This document shows, piece after piece, positions 1-11,458 of a DNA stretch of 64,000 bases; the first letter of the stretch is position 1; every line of letters starts with the position of its first letter. Below the pieces are notes generated by a model. The model saw nothing but the letters and a program-made list of their open reading frames with translations, had not been told where the DNA came from and ran no database searches. A program made the position numbers and the translations under genes. The DNA comes from Saccharum officinarum (Eukaryota; Streptophyta; Magnoliopsida; Poales; Poaceae). The stretch spans positions 114,806,680 to 114,870,679 of the forward strand of contig CM036160.1 in the NCBI GenBank assembly GCA_020631735.1. The letters are read 5' to 3'.

Positions 1-1
1 T

Positions 2-700
2 GAAGGAGTAGGTGCTCTTCTGGAGACCTGGACGATCTCTGTAGGCTGTGGTCATGTAGATGGTGTGTCCATCTGAGTGCACAGCATATGATATAATGGT
101 CTCGCGGACGCTGAACGGTGGCGGCAATGCCGGGAGACTCTTCCAGAACCAGCCCACCTCAGCTGGATCGCGTGAGCCAGTCAGTGCGCATGACATCACA
201 TCAAAGGAGTGTTGTTCGTCATCATCAGAGGAGTGTTGTTCTTTACAAGCTGGAGGTGAAAATGCGTAGAACATTCCATGGGCAGCAACAACAGTACTGA
301 AGCCACATTGCAGATGAGCAGGAATGGCAGGGCCAAGTGCCAGTGCTGCTGTCTCGGTGTCATAGATGAGGGCAGGGGTCTGTCCATAACGTGCATCAGT
401 AACAATGAAGATCTTGTTTCCCATGGTGGCGAACAACATGTCCACGTCCCTTGGTGACTCTAACCGTAGTAGAGGAGGCTCGAGGAGGTGCCCTGCAACA
501 GCAACACTGGAGGAGTCCTGGTTGTCGTCGGAGTCGGAGTCAAAACTGGCAAGGTCAATCTTGTGGATGCTGTATCCCTTCTCCCAGTCATCCAAAACTA
601 GATAGATGTGCTTCCACCGTCTTGCTGGGCGTGATCTTTTGCAGGCCAAGTCTCCATTGCGGCGCTGGTTCTGATAGCCCTCCACCCGACGCTTAGGCAT
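2..700 (-). CDS. Grass-specific uncharacterised protein (DUF1618/F-box-associated-like), N-terminal part
   Basis: An open frame of 233 codons runs from an ATG at 700 to the left window edge without a stop, so the C-terminus is missing. The product starts MPKRRVEGYQNQ, has a basic patch at residues 20-30 (KRSRPARRWKH), a strand-rich stretch with IYLVLDDW, an Asp/Ser-rich loop near residues 54-66, and later IFIVTDARYG and ISYAVHSDGHTIY. Alternating beta-strand motifs with a 'SYAVH-DG-TI' signature followed by 'STYSF' recall the large grass families DUF1618/DUF295, whose members look like beta-propeller proteins of unknown function; family membership is inference. A 49-bp tandem duplication lies 150 bp upstream of the start. 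The frame is uninterrupted, so this looks like a working gene. The exact family is uncertain. Confidence 0.7.
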   Translation of the reverse strand, partial: MPKRRVEGYQNQRRNGDLACKRSRPARRWKHIYLVLDDWEKGYSIHKIDLASFDSDSDDNQDSSSVAVAGHLLEPPLLRLESPRDVDMLFATMGNKIFIVTDARYGQTPALIYDTETAALALGPAIPAHLQCGFSTVVAAHGMFYAFSPPACKEQHSSDDDEQHSFDVMSCALTGSRDPAEVGWFWKSLPALPPPFSVRETIISYAVHSDGHTIYMTTAYRDRPGLQKSTYSF

Positions 701-1647
701 CTCTTTCCTCCAAATCGTAGTGCGGTAGATCTAAAGTTCCTGTTTTGGTTGTGGGTCGACGCCTCCCCTCCTCCCTTTGTGTATCTGGATCTATCTACGG
801 ATGCAAAACAAGCCTTTTTAGTACGATTTATACAGCGCAGACAGCAGCATCACAGGTTGCAATCGAAGAGAAGTCGGATTCCGAAACTGAATTTAGAACC
901 ACAGGTTGCAATCGAAGAGAAGTCGAATTCCGAAACTGAATTTAGAACCACGAGTCTGTTGTGTGTACCTGGCGCTGGCGAGCTGTCTCGGACCCGGAGG
1001 ACACCGTAGATCCTTCCAAGCTGCTTGGCGGGGCGGCTGGATCGATTGATGAATGATGACACCAGATCGATCCAACATGCTCAGCCTCAGCGGGGCTGCC
1101 GGATCGATTAATCAACTATGCCACCTCTTCTCCAAACCCTACCTGCAGTCCAGGCTGCAGCCCCTCTTCCCTGTTTATTTTCGGCCCTCCTTGGGCCGAG
1201 ACTCGAGAGGATTTCCATCCATATATAAGGGCAAATTTGGAAGACCAGAGAGGACTCCTCGCGCGACACGCGTGTCAATTCTGCAGCTTTGGTTGTCTGC
1301 ATCTCCTGGGCCTTGCAAACGGACGCTGGGCTTTTCTTGCAGCCCTGCCCTTCCCCTTGCGCTTGATCACAGCAGTAGAAGGAAGGAGTGTCGTCGTAAC
1401 AGTATCATCCTTAACTGATTCAACAAAATAACACTAGAACTTCAGAATTTTTTTTTTGTAGCTCGAGTCAACAAAGTAAGCTTGTATTATCTGATTGTAC
1501 AAGTAAACTGAGATCTAGTAACACTAGATTATCCTCATCCTCAGCTCGAATAAGGGAGGACAAAGAGGAACCAAACATTATCTTCAACATTGTTTTGTTT
1601 TCTCTATCCAACCTGAAGCATTAAATAAAAAATAGTGAAATCATAGA
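701..1647. other. Intergenic: upstream region of the left-edge gene and 3' flank of the STELLO-like gene
   Basis: No coding region is convincing here. It should contain the 5' leader and promoter of the minus-strand gene starting at 700. A TATA-like ATATATA near 1222-1228 reads on both strands. The stretch 1440-1647 is AT-rich and follows the STELLO-like stop codon, so it probably holds that gene's 3' UTR. Confidence 0.4.
851..948. repeat. Tandem duplication, 2 x 49 bp
   Basis: Two adjacent copies (851-899 and 900-948) begin CACAGGTTGCAATCG and end AATTTAGAAC. They differ at one base (G/A at 876 against 925). A third partial copy stops after a few bases. The repeat sits in the leader or promoter of the minus-strand gene starting at 700. 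Confidence 0.9.
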
Positions 1648-4091
1648 TCAGACCAATTCCATAAGAAATGGATCTCCTGAAGACATAGCCCTGATTAGTT
1701 TTACAAAGTCCATCTCATTTTGAACCTTCACCGGGTACACTGCATGGGCTTCAGCAGTATAAATTGTTGAGAGTGTGGTATTTGATGGCAGATCTGCCCT
1801 ATAGACAAGTTTTGTCAAAGCTTTGGATTCAAAGTTGCTCGGTGAATCCATTGCAAGGAATAACATGGGGACTGCAAAACTGTGATGAATATCTAAGCTT
1901 CCAATAGCTTTAACAAGATTTGAAAAGTCACCGATGTACCGCTGAGGTATGTAAAATATCTCACTGCTGCAACGAATTAGATTATTTTCACCTACATTTC
2001 TCCTGTAATTAGCTTCATACTGAGATGGAAAATTGCTGACTGCCTTTTTAATCATATCCGCTTGGTTCACAAACCACTCAATTTTGTTACCATGTAGAGG
2101 CACGTCTGACCAAGATTCCTTCACCTGGGGAGAGGTTAATTTTATCTCATCAAAAACTTCAGAAGTTCTGTATTTCACATATATATGTTCTAGAAATCAT
2201 GACGTGGATATGCACCTGGTTGGTTATCCAGAGCTTAGCCTTATCAGCATCCAAGAGGCTCCAGTAATTGAAGACCATATGATCTTGAAGGAACAGAAAT
2301 CCTTGAGCACCTCCAAACCTAGCAAACACCTTCGGCAAGTACCTGCAACAAAAAAATTACCAGTACACACTTATAGAGTAGCTTTGTTTTGATACGAAGG
2401 AAACGAAGCTTTACTGGATGCAGCGATCAGTAAGATTTAGGGGTTTATTTAGTGTTGCGAGAATTTTATCGACCAAGTAAGAAATGAAGTTATTTTTACT
2501 CACTTGTAGGCTTGTGCCAAGTTGCTGAATTCCACAGCAAGATCAGAATTGCTTTTTTCTGAAAGAATAACAACTGCTCGAAATATCCGACCATAAAGCA
2601 GCCTCCAGTCTAGTGCAGTACGGTCCACAAGTTCAGTGCAATGCACTATGAGCACGATATCACCAAAATGCTTCCTCCATTTTATTAGATTGCCAATCTC
2701 AGTGCTTACCTCCCCAATCTCTTCAACCCCAAGATGCACCGAAGGCAGCTTCTTTGGTGCAAACTGTTTCTTGTCCCCATGTCCAATGGTTGCCCTAGGG
2801 CGGTCAATCTCCAATGACATCAACCGTGGCTGCCGGTACCCGATAGCAACAAGATCTTGCAGCCAAGCAGTCATGAAATGCAAATCCTTTTCACCCCAGA
2901 ATCCCTCCTCTGTCATCGCATAGCTTAGATCAAGAATCCGCTCGAATAGTGTCCGCTTACTGGATCGCCACTCCATTAGGAACTTTATCAGCTTCCCTAC
3001 ATTGACATGGAGATCCTTCTCTTCATCAAATGGGTGAGCACGCACATTATCTATGCGGTGCACAGTTGGCGGGTAGACAACTAGGTACCCTCCAATCTCC
3101 CATAGTATCCTCTGTGCCCAGTATCCACGTATGACATCCGAAGCCATTGGACTCACTGACACCGGCAATGCAAGCCCCCAGAACGCCGGCGAGTGGAACA
3201 ATGTGTTAACAGAGTTGACTGGCATCATCGTGCCCTGTGGCAGCGCAACCTTGGGTGCATCCGCGTCAAACCGGAAATCAAATGCCTCCATCTCCAATGA
3301 CTTCCGAGTGAAGTAGAACACTGAGTCAACATCTGGAAGGCCATTACACATCCCTTGCTGCATGAATTGGCCACCACTGAATATCTCAGTGTAGAACTCC
3401 TCAGCATCCAGCTCCCCTGCCTTCTCCAGCGGCAGCCCCCGCGGCCAGACCGACGGCTGCCCGAAGTGCACGAACGGGTTCACGACCGTCCGGTTAGGAT
3501 CGGCATGGCTGTACTGCAGCAGCACGGCGCCTCCCTGGCGCTGGTCCAGATCGACATCGAAGTGAGCGGTGAGGTTCCCACCCAGGACGGCGTTGCGAGC
3601 GTCGGCGTCGTAGATGACGCGCACCCCGCGCTGCACGGCGAAGAGGTACGCCGCGACCTTGCGCGCCGGGCCCCGGGCTGGAAGGAAAGAGACGGAGCGG
3701 AATCCGAGGCGGGTCTGGTCGGCGAGCGTGAGAAGCACGGCGCCTGGGTGGGACCAATCCGCGGGGGTCGCCTCGTCGGCGACGGCGAGGAGCTGCCACC
3801 CGGGGACCGCGCGCAGCGGGCGGTGCCGCGGGGCTTGCGGCGACGCGGTGAAGACGATCCAGCGAGAGCCGCGGAGGTCCGGGTGCGGCGAGGAGGGGAG
3901 CGCGGGGAGCGGGGGCACCTTGGACCAGAGCACGGACGGGTACGGGAGGAGGCGGGGCAGAGCGCGGACGGGGAGGCGCCGCCGTAGAGGAGTAGCAGCA
4001 GGAACGGCGCCGTGGCGAGCGCCGCGAGGAGGACGTAGACGACGCGCCTAGATGCGGGTGTGGAGGTAGTAGGCAAGGCGTGCGGTGGCAT
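1648..4091 (-). CDS. STL: STELLO-like Golgi glycosyltransferase-type protein (DUF288), with N-terminal frameshift
   Basis: STELLO proteins are Golgi type II membrane proteins that interact with cellulose synthases and promote assembly of the cellulose synthase complex. Three minus-strand exons are visible: 2504-4091, 2216-2342 and 1648-2124, with GT-AG junctions. Junction residues read AYK/YLPKVF and ITNQ/VKESW. Family landmarks are RGSRWIVF, NRTVVNPFVHFGQ, WPRGLPLE, GLPDVDSVFYFTRK, DVIRGYWAQR, PRATIGHGDKK and a terminal DPFLMELV, which match the family's C-terminal end. The N-terminus MPPHALPTT is followed by a membrane segment VVYVLLAALATAPFLLLLLY. Between that segment and PYPSVLWSKV (about 3940-3990) the frame shifts by one base in a GC-rich run: either a sequencing error or a disabling lesion. 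The rest is open and well conserved, which favours an error. It is head-to-head with the gene at 4536. Confidence 0.9.
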
Positions 4092-4535
4092 TTGGCCGTT
4101 GGGGGAGGGAAAGGGGTTGACTCGATGCCGCCGGGTCAAGCGCGAAAGTCGCGGCGCCGCGCTGGTAGCCGCCGCCGGTGAGATTGTTCGGCACTTCGGC
4201 CGGCGAGGGTACCGGAAGGGCCGACGGCGTGGACTGCGTGGTCTTGGGGGACTAGGCTCTAACAGAAGTTGGACTTGGACCGAACTGCGGGCCTCTTTCC
4301 TGGGCAATTTTCATTTCCATGGGCCGGATTCGAATCTAGATTCGGCCTATATTCATCATCAGTTAATTTAATAGGCGAAATCCCTCCTGTGTCCCAAGAC
4401 GCTCGAAATTTCAAAATGGCGCTGCTCCCCTGTAGCCCTGTCAGCGTCACGGCCACGCCCCCGAGACTTTCCAAAATCCCCCACAAAAATCCCCAGTCCC
4501 CCGGGCCCCTTCTGCCGGAGAGCGCGGCCGGCGGC
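4092..4535. promoter_or_regulatory. Shared 5' region between two divergent genes
   Basis: Only 444 bp separate the STELLO-like start codon (4091, minus) from the chosen start of the next gene (4536, plus), so both leaders and promoters must overlap or be very compact. The sequence is GC-rich near each gene and has no clear TATA box. An in-frame ATG at 4416 could extend the right-hand gene by 40 residues; I prefer 4536 because the conserved-looking protein starts there. Confidence 0.6.
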
Positions 4536-5564
4536 ATGGGAGCGGAGTATCCCACCTTCGCCGACGTCTCCGGGGCCCGCGCCCTGCTCTTCCTCGCCGA
4601 CTCCACGCCACCGCCGGCACCGCCTTCGCCTCCTCCCGCTCTCAGGTACTTTCCTCGCCTGCCTCGCGTCATGTGCTCATCGCACCACCGAATTGCACTT
4701 CATCACCGCAATTTAACCGAGCCTCCGTTGCGGCGCGCTTCTCCGAATTGCAGCGACGAGTTCTACTGCTACTCGGGCTCCTCGGCCTCCTACTCCGGCG
4801 CGTCGGCGAGGTCGTGCGTCTCCGACTCGGCACAGCGCGGCCGCCCCGTCGACCCCCTCCGCGTGCTCTCCGTCGTCGCCTCCCTCCGCCGCGTGGACCC
4901 TAAGGTGTGCAATCAGGTTCCTCGACTAATGATCAGCACGCGGTTGCGACAAGTTCTCTTCTGCGATTACGCACTGATGGCTCTGCTCCTTGGCTCCAGG
5001 TGCTCGCCGAGGCCACAAGCGCGCTGTTCCATACCGACGCAGAGAAGAAGCGGAAGGGCGTGTGGGTCGAGATCGACAGCGGCGACGACGAGGATGACCA
5101 GAGCGAGAGGAGCAGCGCCGTGGCCAGCGAGGGGAGCACCGTCACGGCCGCCGCGTCCGCGGGCTCCACGGCCACGTCGGGGAGATGCTGCCGGGCTCCG
5201 CGGGCGGGTAGTGCTGCTGGTGGGACTGGGAAGGGGCCGAGGAGGGCGGACGTGATCATGCAGTGGTTTTCACGGCCGCAAGCTGGGCCAGCCACCGAGA
5301 ATGACATCCGCGCCGCCGTCGGCGACAACTCCGGCACGAGCAAGGCGATACGCTGGTGAGCCTGACTCTGCCTCCGACTCCCATTTGAAGCGGTTTTGCA
5401 ATGGTTGCCTGATTGCTGCCTAAACCTGTGTATCTGCGTGCTTCCGCTCGTGCAAAATTTGCAGGCTGCTGAAGCAGGAGGGCGGCTTGCGGCGTGCAGG
5501 CACTGGTGGTGCCCTGGATCCGTATGTTTATATGGTATATGTTAAACTCGTGCAGACTACTTGA
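4536..5564 (+). CDS. Uncharacterised plant protein with winged-helix-like C-terminus
   Basis: Four exons (4536-4645, 4754-4904, 5000-5355, 5465-5564) join at GT-AG sites and give 717 nt, exactly 238 residues plus stop. The product starts MGAEYPTFADVSGARALLFLADS, is followed by a proline-rich stretch, a Ser/Tyr-rich segment, and VDPLRVLSVVASLRRVDPKVLAEATSALFHTDAEKKRKG. The C-terminal 65 residues (ADVIMQWFS...ENDIRAAVGDN...TSKAIRWLLKQE...LRRAGTGG...DPYVYMV) have the helix-turn-helix-then-beta-wing look of a winged-helix domain; this is inference from pattern only. The middle is low-complexity Ala/Ser. I do not recognise a named gene. A DNA-binding or protein-binding role is possible but unproven. 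It shares its 5' region with the STELLO-like gene. Confidence 0.7.
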
Positions 5565-5639
5565 ATTAGGATGGTAGTTGGAATTGCATTTTAAAATCCG
5601 CAATGTGTTGTGCACAGCTATGAATTTCAAAATCAGTCA

Positions 5640-5754
5640 CCCTGTTCGGCAGGCTGTTTCTGCGGCTTATAAGCCGGCTATGGCTGTTTTGTTGTGAGAG
5701 AAAAACATTGTACTACGGCTGATAAGCCGTGCTGATAAGAGCAGCCGAACAGGG
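5640..5754. mobile_element. MITE, 115 bp, 11-bp perfect inverted ends
   Basis: The ends are CCCTGTTCGGC and GCCGAACAGGG. The interior is itself partly palindromic (GGCTTATAAGCC). Related, more diverged copies lie at 17191-17303, 44453-44559 and 56842-56968. No obvious target duplication can be read. Confidence 0.75.
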
Positions 5755-6600
5755 AGAGTGAATTGAAATGTAGAATTCCTAGAACTGCAAGTTAGGATTT
5801 AGGAACTTGCCGCAGCCCGCAAGCACAAGGAGTCATTTTAACCATATCTTAGTTTTTCTGATGTTCATTATAGTTATTGACTCGCATGATATATCGTGTA
5901 TACTAACTTTCTGAAAAAAATTTCAGGTCGCAGACTGATCCGATGAAGTTAACTAAGTTTTGTTTATAGCAATGGAGATGTTTACTGTAAGGCTGTTGGA
6001 GAGACCAAGTTATGTTCTGAAGTGTATCTAGTAATTTCTACCTGCTGTTGTCTTAATGGCCTGGTTTTGCCTTCCCACGGAGAAGTACTAGATAGAAGTT
6101 AAGTTGTCAGGTAGCACGATGAAGATAAGCTCTTGGACAGAAAAATGGCAAGATAGAATCTCAAGTATAAGTTTAGTATAGAAAGTATAGCAATGAAGAT
6201 AACATGCTTTCGTTGTTGATTTATGCTGAGATGGTATATCGTATAATCAAATATATATATGGTTTGGATTATCAAATAAAATGAGATCATTTTTCAGCTT
6301 CTTGAATGCAGTGAAATTTTAATTCGCCCCTTTTCTTTTTCTTATGGCATTTATGTTGTTGAACTTGTGTGTCATTTGTCTGTGATCTAGTCATTGTGCT
6401 TCTATTTGTTCTATTATGGAGGATCAAGGTTTTCAAAGATACCAATTTATTGCCTTGCAACAATTAACTAAGTTAGAGATGTCGAGTCTTGAGACTCAAT
6501 CATCTGCATGGTTTCTTAAGCTAAATCTGACATACTAAGAGGATATGCAGAGTGAACTTTTGTGTGACACCTGAAGCCATTGGTCCTTTTGTTTGAAATT
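5755..6600. other. Convergent intergenic region
   Basis: AT-rich sequence between two converging genes, so it should hold the 3' UTRs of both the gene ending at 5564 and the beta-glucosidase ending at 6601. No other structure seen. Confidence 0.4.
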
Positions 6601-9251
6601 CTAGCTCCTCTTCTTGGAGAGCATATGCTTGAACCAGAAAGCTGAGTCCTTGGGGTACCTCTTCAGCGTCTTGTAGTCCACATAGACCAAGCCAAACCGT
6701 GAAGTGTACCCAAGCCTCCACTCGAAGTTGTCAAGCAGCGACCACGCAAAGTACCCAATGACTCTGGCACCGCCATCTATTGCCTTCTTGAGCTCAGTTA
6801 TGTAGTCTCTGTAATAGCGAATTCTTACTGTGTCATGCACACCCTGAGTAATACTGACATCACCAGCTTGGTCCATTCCTGCAAGAGCATAACACTTATT
6901 AGAACCAATCCATAGACCATTTTCCTTGGAAATTTGAATTTGATTCATGAGTACCATTTTCAGCAAGGATCATTGTAGGATTTTCATAAGTTTCCTTGAC
7001 ATAGTTGACAGCCCTGTTGATTCCCCACGGCACAATGTACAGCCAGTAGGAGTTTGCCTGCACAGCTCCAAGAAATTTACAGTTACATAATCAGAGGCAA
7101 ACCAACTTTCAGTTCTCCCTGCTTTCGATGTCTGAAGACATCTAGCAGCATACTTACATGAGCTCCAATAGGAACGCCGTTTCGTTTGTCTGCAGAAACA
7201 TGTGAGAAGCATATGACTGAATGAGCATCTAGTCACAGTTGACAGCAGCACAATAAACTGCAGAATTCAAAATTTTGGTAAGTCGAGTCAGGAACTTACA
7301 GACAAAACCAACATGCCAATCATCCTGGTAGCTGACTGGCGTCAGGTTCCATGTCCCAGGGTCCTTCATGTAGAAAGAAGTGTAGTGGTTGATGCCAACA
7401 TAGTCTATAGAGCCTTTCACCATCCTGGATTCTTCATCGCTGAACAATGGCAGCCTGTCTTTGACAATCTCTTGCATCGAGTACGGGTACCATCCATTTA
7501 TAATGGGGTCAAGGAACCTGTAAGAAGATTGTTGTATCAGTTTGTTCTTGGTAACGAGCTGTGCTAATCTGTTTCTCTCCAAGATAAGATATCATCAGTT
7601 TGTGCCTAGTTGCCTAGTACACTATAATAATGTCACTGATACAATGAACCTCTAATAAGGTCAGCAATGGCGTTTGGTCCTTAATCAAGTGTGTATGTTT
7701 TCAGGCTTTTACCAGCCTAGGTGGAAGTCCCTGGCTCGCTGTGCTGCAGCCTGGTCCGCATTGCTGTCGCTGAAAGGTTCGTACCACACGAAATCCAAGA
7801 GAATTCCAATCCTCCCCTTTTGGTAAAGCTGTTTGTTTAATGGAAAAGAAATACAGATCATTTTTCGTATATCCTGAACACTAAACATTTTAACTGAACT
7901 AAATTTGTATTGTGCGATTCACACTTCTGAGTTCTGGGGCTTGAAATGAAATGGTTAGCAGGTCTGCATTTCACCTGATACTTGTCGCGGTATCGCCTCA
8001 CCGCAGCTGCATGAGAAAGGATGAGATGATGTGCAGCAAGGTATGGCTCCGTCGTGGAGTTGCCTCCGGCAGCACACTCGGAACACCTTCCCGGTGCGTG
8101 CAAGCCATTGTCGTAGCCCAGAGCAGCGACGCACCTCGGCTCGTTGAAGGTAAACCAGTTCTTCACCCTGTCTCCAAACGTCTGGAAGCAGAACTCGGCG
8201 TAGTCTGCAAACGCCTCCCTTCAATCATGGGCACAGTGTGCAGTTGGGTCAGACTGACTGACACATGGTTAAATTAATTTGAAATTTAATTTCTCGATGT
8301 CTAGCTTGGAATTCTTACACAATCTTTGGGCTAAGCCAGCCCAAGTACTGTTCATGGAGTGCCAATGGGAGGTCATAATGGTAGAGATTTGCATATGGCG
8401 TGATACCTGATTTTTTTAGTGGGGGGTGTATATAAAAAGCTTAATCAGGAATCTGAATGTTTCCTGAAAGAGTATATATATACTAACTGCCATATGGAGA
8501 AACTTACCTTGCTGAAGCATATAATCTATGAGCCTGTTGTAGTAATCCACTCCTTCCTGGTTCACCTTGCCAGTTCCATCTGAATATATTTTATTTTTTT
8601 ATATGTACAGAACTCTACATCAGAAACTCCTCGGACCCAAGAAAAATCACAAAATGGAGCACACCTACTTGGGAAAATCCTCGACCAAGAAATCGAAAAC
8701 CGGTACGCATCAAAGCCCATGTTCTTCATTATGTTCACATCTTCCTGTGCCTCGAAGAACATCCATCAGGCATCACAAAACAACAAGAGCACCAAATAAA
8801 AAAAACACAGCATTCAGATAACACACCTTGTACCGATGATACTCGTCGACCGTTACATCAGCGGTGGCATTGTTAGGGATGGTCCCTTATTTTCATTCCC
8901 CCAACAAAACAAGAACACAAATTCAAGCATCATCACTGTCACCCCAAGAATCAGAAAAAAAAAAACCATGGTTGTGTTGTTGAAACTGCTCTACTTACCA
9001 GGTACCTCTATGAAGGCGTCCCAGATGCTGGGGCCCCGGCCCCCGCGCTTGGCCATCCCCTCAACCTGGTACGCCGACGCGGCCGTCCCGAAGACGAAGC
9101 CGTCCGGGAACGCGCGGCGGCTCAGCCCGCCGGCGTCGTAGATCTCCGGGTTGAGCCAGTAGCATCGCGCCGTCGGCGGCGGCAGAAGACCATGGTGAGC
9201 TGCTGCCGCTAGCAGTAGAGCTAGCACCGCGAGATTCACGGTGCTCTGCAT
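6601..9251 (-). CDS. BGLU: GH1 beta-glucosidase, secreted, multi-exon
   Basis: Glycoside hydrolase family 1 enzymes hydrolyse or transfer beta-glucosyl groups from glycosylated hormones, oligosaccharides and defence compounds. The protein starts at 9251 with a signal peptide ([21 protein letters not shown]), followed by [31 protein letters not shown], the [10 protein letters not shown] motif, LYHYDLP, the acid/base motif TFNEP (near 8140), [31 protein letters not shown], and the nucleophile motif ILAENG split at the exon boundary near 6955. The last exon (6601-6878) carries [17 protein letters not shown] and ends MLSKKRS. About eleven exons can be followed; those I checked (last four, plus the 8570-8760 pair) keep frame at GT-AG junctions. 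Both catalytic glutamates are present, so it is probably active. It resembles rice Os3BGlu6-type enzymes; subclass is a guess. Confidence 0.92.
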
Positions 9252-9722
9252 GGTCCCAGTGGAAGCAGCAAAGGCCGGAGACACAGGCCGTGGTTTCTTG
9301 AAGGCTTAAAAGAGGGAGGGCGAGCCTTTGCCCTGTTCCTGTTGTTTGTTAACTCTGGTAGGTTGGTCGACCGTGCTTGTTGATTTTTTTTTTTTGTTGG
9401 CGCTGATTAGAGGCGTGTTGTATATTTGGCTTAATATTTCTCTTTAATATAATGATACGTGAATCATTTGCGTATTTGAGAAAAAAAAAAGTTCGAAACC
9501 GACAGTACGAGGCAGTGCTGCGTGTGTGTTTTTACTGCGTTGCGTATTGCGTGGCTCTGTTCGTCTTTTTTTATACTCCCAATAACGAGATGAAGGACCC
9601 ACATATCCAGTGATCGCTTCAATGATTGGTAACTTTTCTTGGTTAGAATATAATATATACTCGTATTATGTTCCTTTTTATCTATTGCTACCATGTTCCT
9701 TTTTTATCTATCACTGTATCTA
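9252..9722. other. Upstream region of the beta-glucosidase gene
   Basis: Contains the leader and promoter of the minus-strand beta-glucosidase, then AT-rich sequence leading to the Helitron at 9723. No gene seen. Confidence 0.4.
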
Positions 9723-11183
9723 TCTACACTATAAAAGAGCGAAAGAATTGAAAATAGCCTCTCACCCTTATGTTTCCTACCCTCCTAAACTTGTGTCCCT
9801 TAGATTACAGATCCAACACATGTAATCCCCTGTCCTAATCTGACAAACGGGCCCGACCGGAAAACTTTTTATTCTTTATGCGTGTTTATACATATGATTC
9901 CTCGAATCGCTATTTTTTTCCCACATAAAAAAATATCCATCAGCCTATACCCATAAACAAATCTAATTTAAGTCGGTTGAATCTCATATAGGTCCTATAC
10001 TGTTCGGCCTAATGTCTGGTCACGTATGCTAGGTGGCCAGGCTAATTACGTGACCGTGTTGCACCACGTTTGGATGGATATCTGGCTTGATAATTTCCTC
10101 TGTATGTTGTATCTATCTATCTATACTATAAAAGAGCGAAGAAATTAAAAATAGTCGCTATTTTTTCCCACATAAAAAAATACCCACCCGCATATACCCA
10201 TATCATCAGCCTCTCCCAGGAACGTCGGTCTCCTCTCTTGTTTTTTTACAAAAAAAAATAACGCATCCGCCTATACCCATGCCCATCCCGCTCCCCATCC
10301 CTTATCTTCGTGTGTTGATTACCCACATGCATAGGAGATTCCTATATACTCTATTCAGTCTAAAAAAAACATCCTCCCCTCCCGATGGTTTCTGTCTATT
10401 ATATTCCTCACCCTCGCGGGCGGCGGAAGCTCCCATGAACCGCTACACGACCTGGCCGTCGGTGATGGCGTGGTGCACCGAGAGGTCGAGGGCGAAACCT
10501 GCACGTACAGCACAGGCGTCGGGAGGACCTTGGTGGGGAGCTCTGGCAATAAGGCAAAGGAACGCCGGGATGTCATGCGCCTTGTTACCCGTGAGCCGGT
10601 GGACGTCCATCGTCTCCGTACACTGGCACCATATATAGGTTGTCGCCTCCGCCTCGACAAAGGCCTGACCGGGACCGTCGGTGCAGTGCACGACCATGTA
10701 TCCGGTCTCAACGACGTACACAGCTTCCCTGGCAGGTACAGCCGTACAGGTACACCACCAGCATGGAGGCGCTGGAGCACCCCGCGTGCTGCTGCATACG
10801 CATCGTGGCAAGTACGTATTAAACGTTGCCGGTAGTAAATTTGCTCAGCTTTTTGTTCTTCTCGGCCCATGTATAGATCGACTCAAATAGATGCCTGACC
10901 CATTTATAGATCGACTCGAATAGATGCCTTGGCTGTACAAGACAACCAACAATATTAGTCGTTTAGAACAAATCATAATTCTTGTTTGTATCATAGGTAC
11001 ATTAATTAAAATTTTACTTACCGACTAACTATCCAAATGCCATCTGAATTATCAAAAAAAATGTTAGATTAAAAAAATACAAAAATAAAAAGGATAATAA
11101 AATAATAACAATTTAAGCTAAAAAATGAAAAATTAACACGATATCTTTTACGCACGTGCGTGCCGCACGTGCATGTTGACTAG
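9723..11183 (+). mobile_element. Helitron, two stacked 5' ends and one 3' end
   Basis: The left end starts TC and reads TCTACACTATAAAAGAGCGA; a second, closely related 5' end starts at 10120. The right end has a GC-rich hairpin (GCACGTGCG...CGCACGTGC type, 11152-11172), then CATGTTGA and the terminal CTAG at 11180-11183 followed by T. TC...CTAG ends, a 3' hairpin and no inverted repeats are the classic non-autonomous Helitron signature. The final 180 bp closely match the right end of the copy at 59970-60762. No RepHel gene is present. The doubled 5' end means one copy inserted into, or recombined with, another. Confidence 0.8.
10443..10811 (-). pseudogene. Captured BAHD acyltransferase-like fragment inside the Helitron
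   Basis: A GC-rich island within the AT-rich Helitron. On the minus strand it encodes GFALDLSVHHAITDGQ, close to the HxxxD catalytic motif of BAHD acyltransferases (HHAITDG). The remainder of the roughly 120 codons is not clearly alignable by eye and no start, full domain or DFGWG motif is visible. It is best read as a host gene fragment picked up by the element. Family call is moderate. Confidence 0.5.
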
Positions 11184-11199
11184 TTTATAAAAATATTAG

Positions 11200-11365
11200 C
11201 AATATTTGTATCTTGAAATAAGTTTATTGTAAAGATTGATTCAACGATCTATCTAATGACATTAATTATGTACCACAAATATTAATATTTCTTATATATA
11301 TTTGGTCAAAGTTGAATATAATTGATTTTTTGAGAAGTGAGAACGCATATAAACAGGAATGGAGA
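11200..11365. mobile_element. Right half of a Stowaway-like MITE
   Basis: Directly after the Helitron end the sequence has the internal look of grass Stowaway elements (TGGTCAAAGTTGAATATAA) and ends with GGAATGGAGAGAGTAG, the usual terminal motif. The left half is not recognisable on the other side of the Helitron. Confidence 0.45.
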
Positions 11366-11458
11366 GAGTAGCTACTGGTCAGAAAACAAGTCCATTAGAT
11401 CTAGATTGATTTTTTTGTTGGTTATCAATCACATTGATTGATAATATTTTCTCTGATA

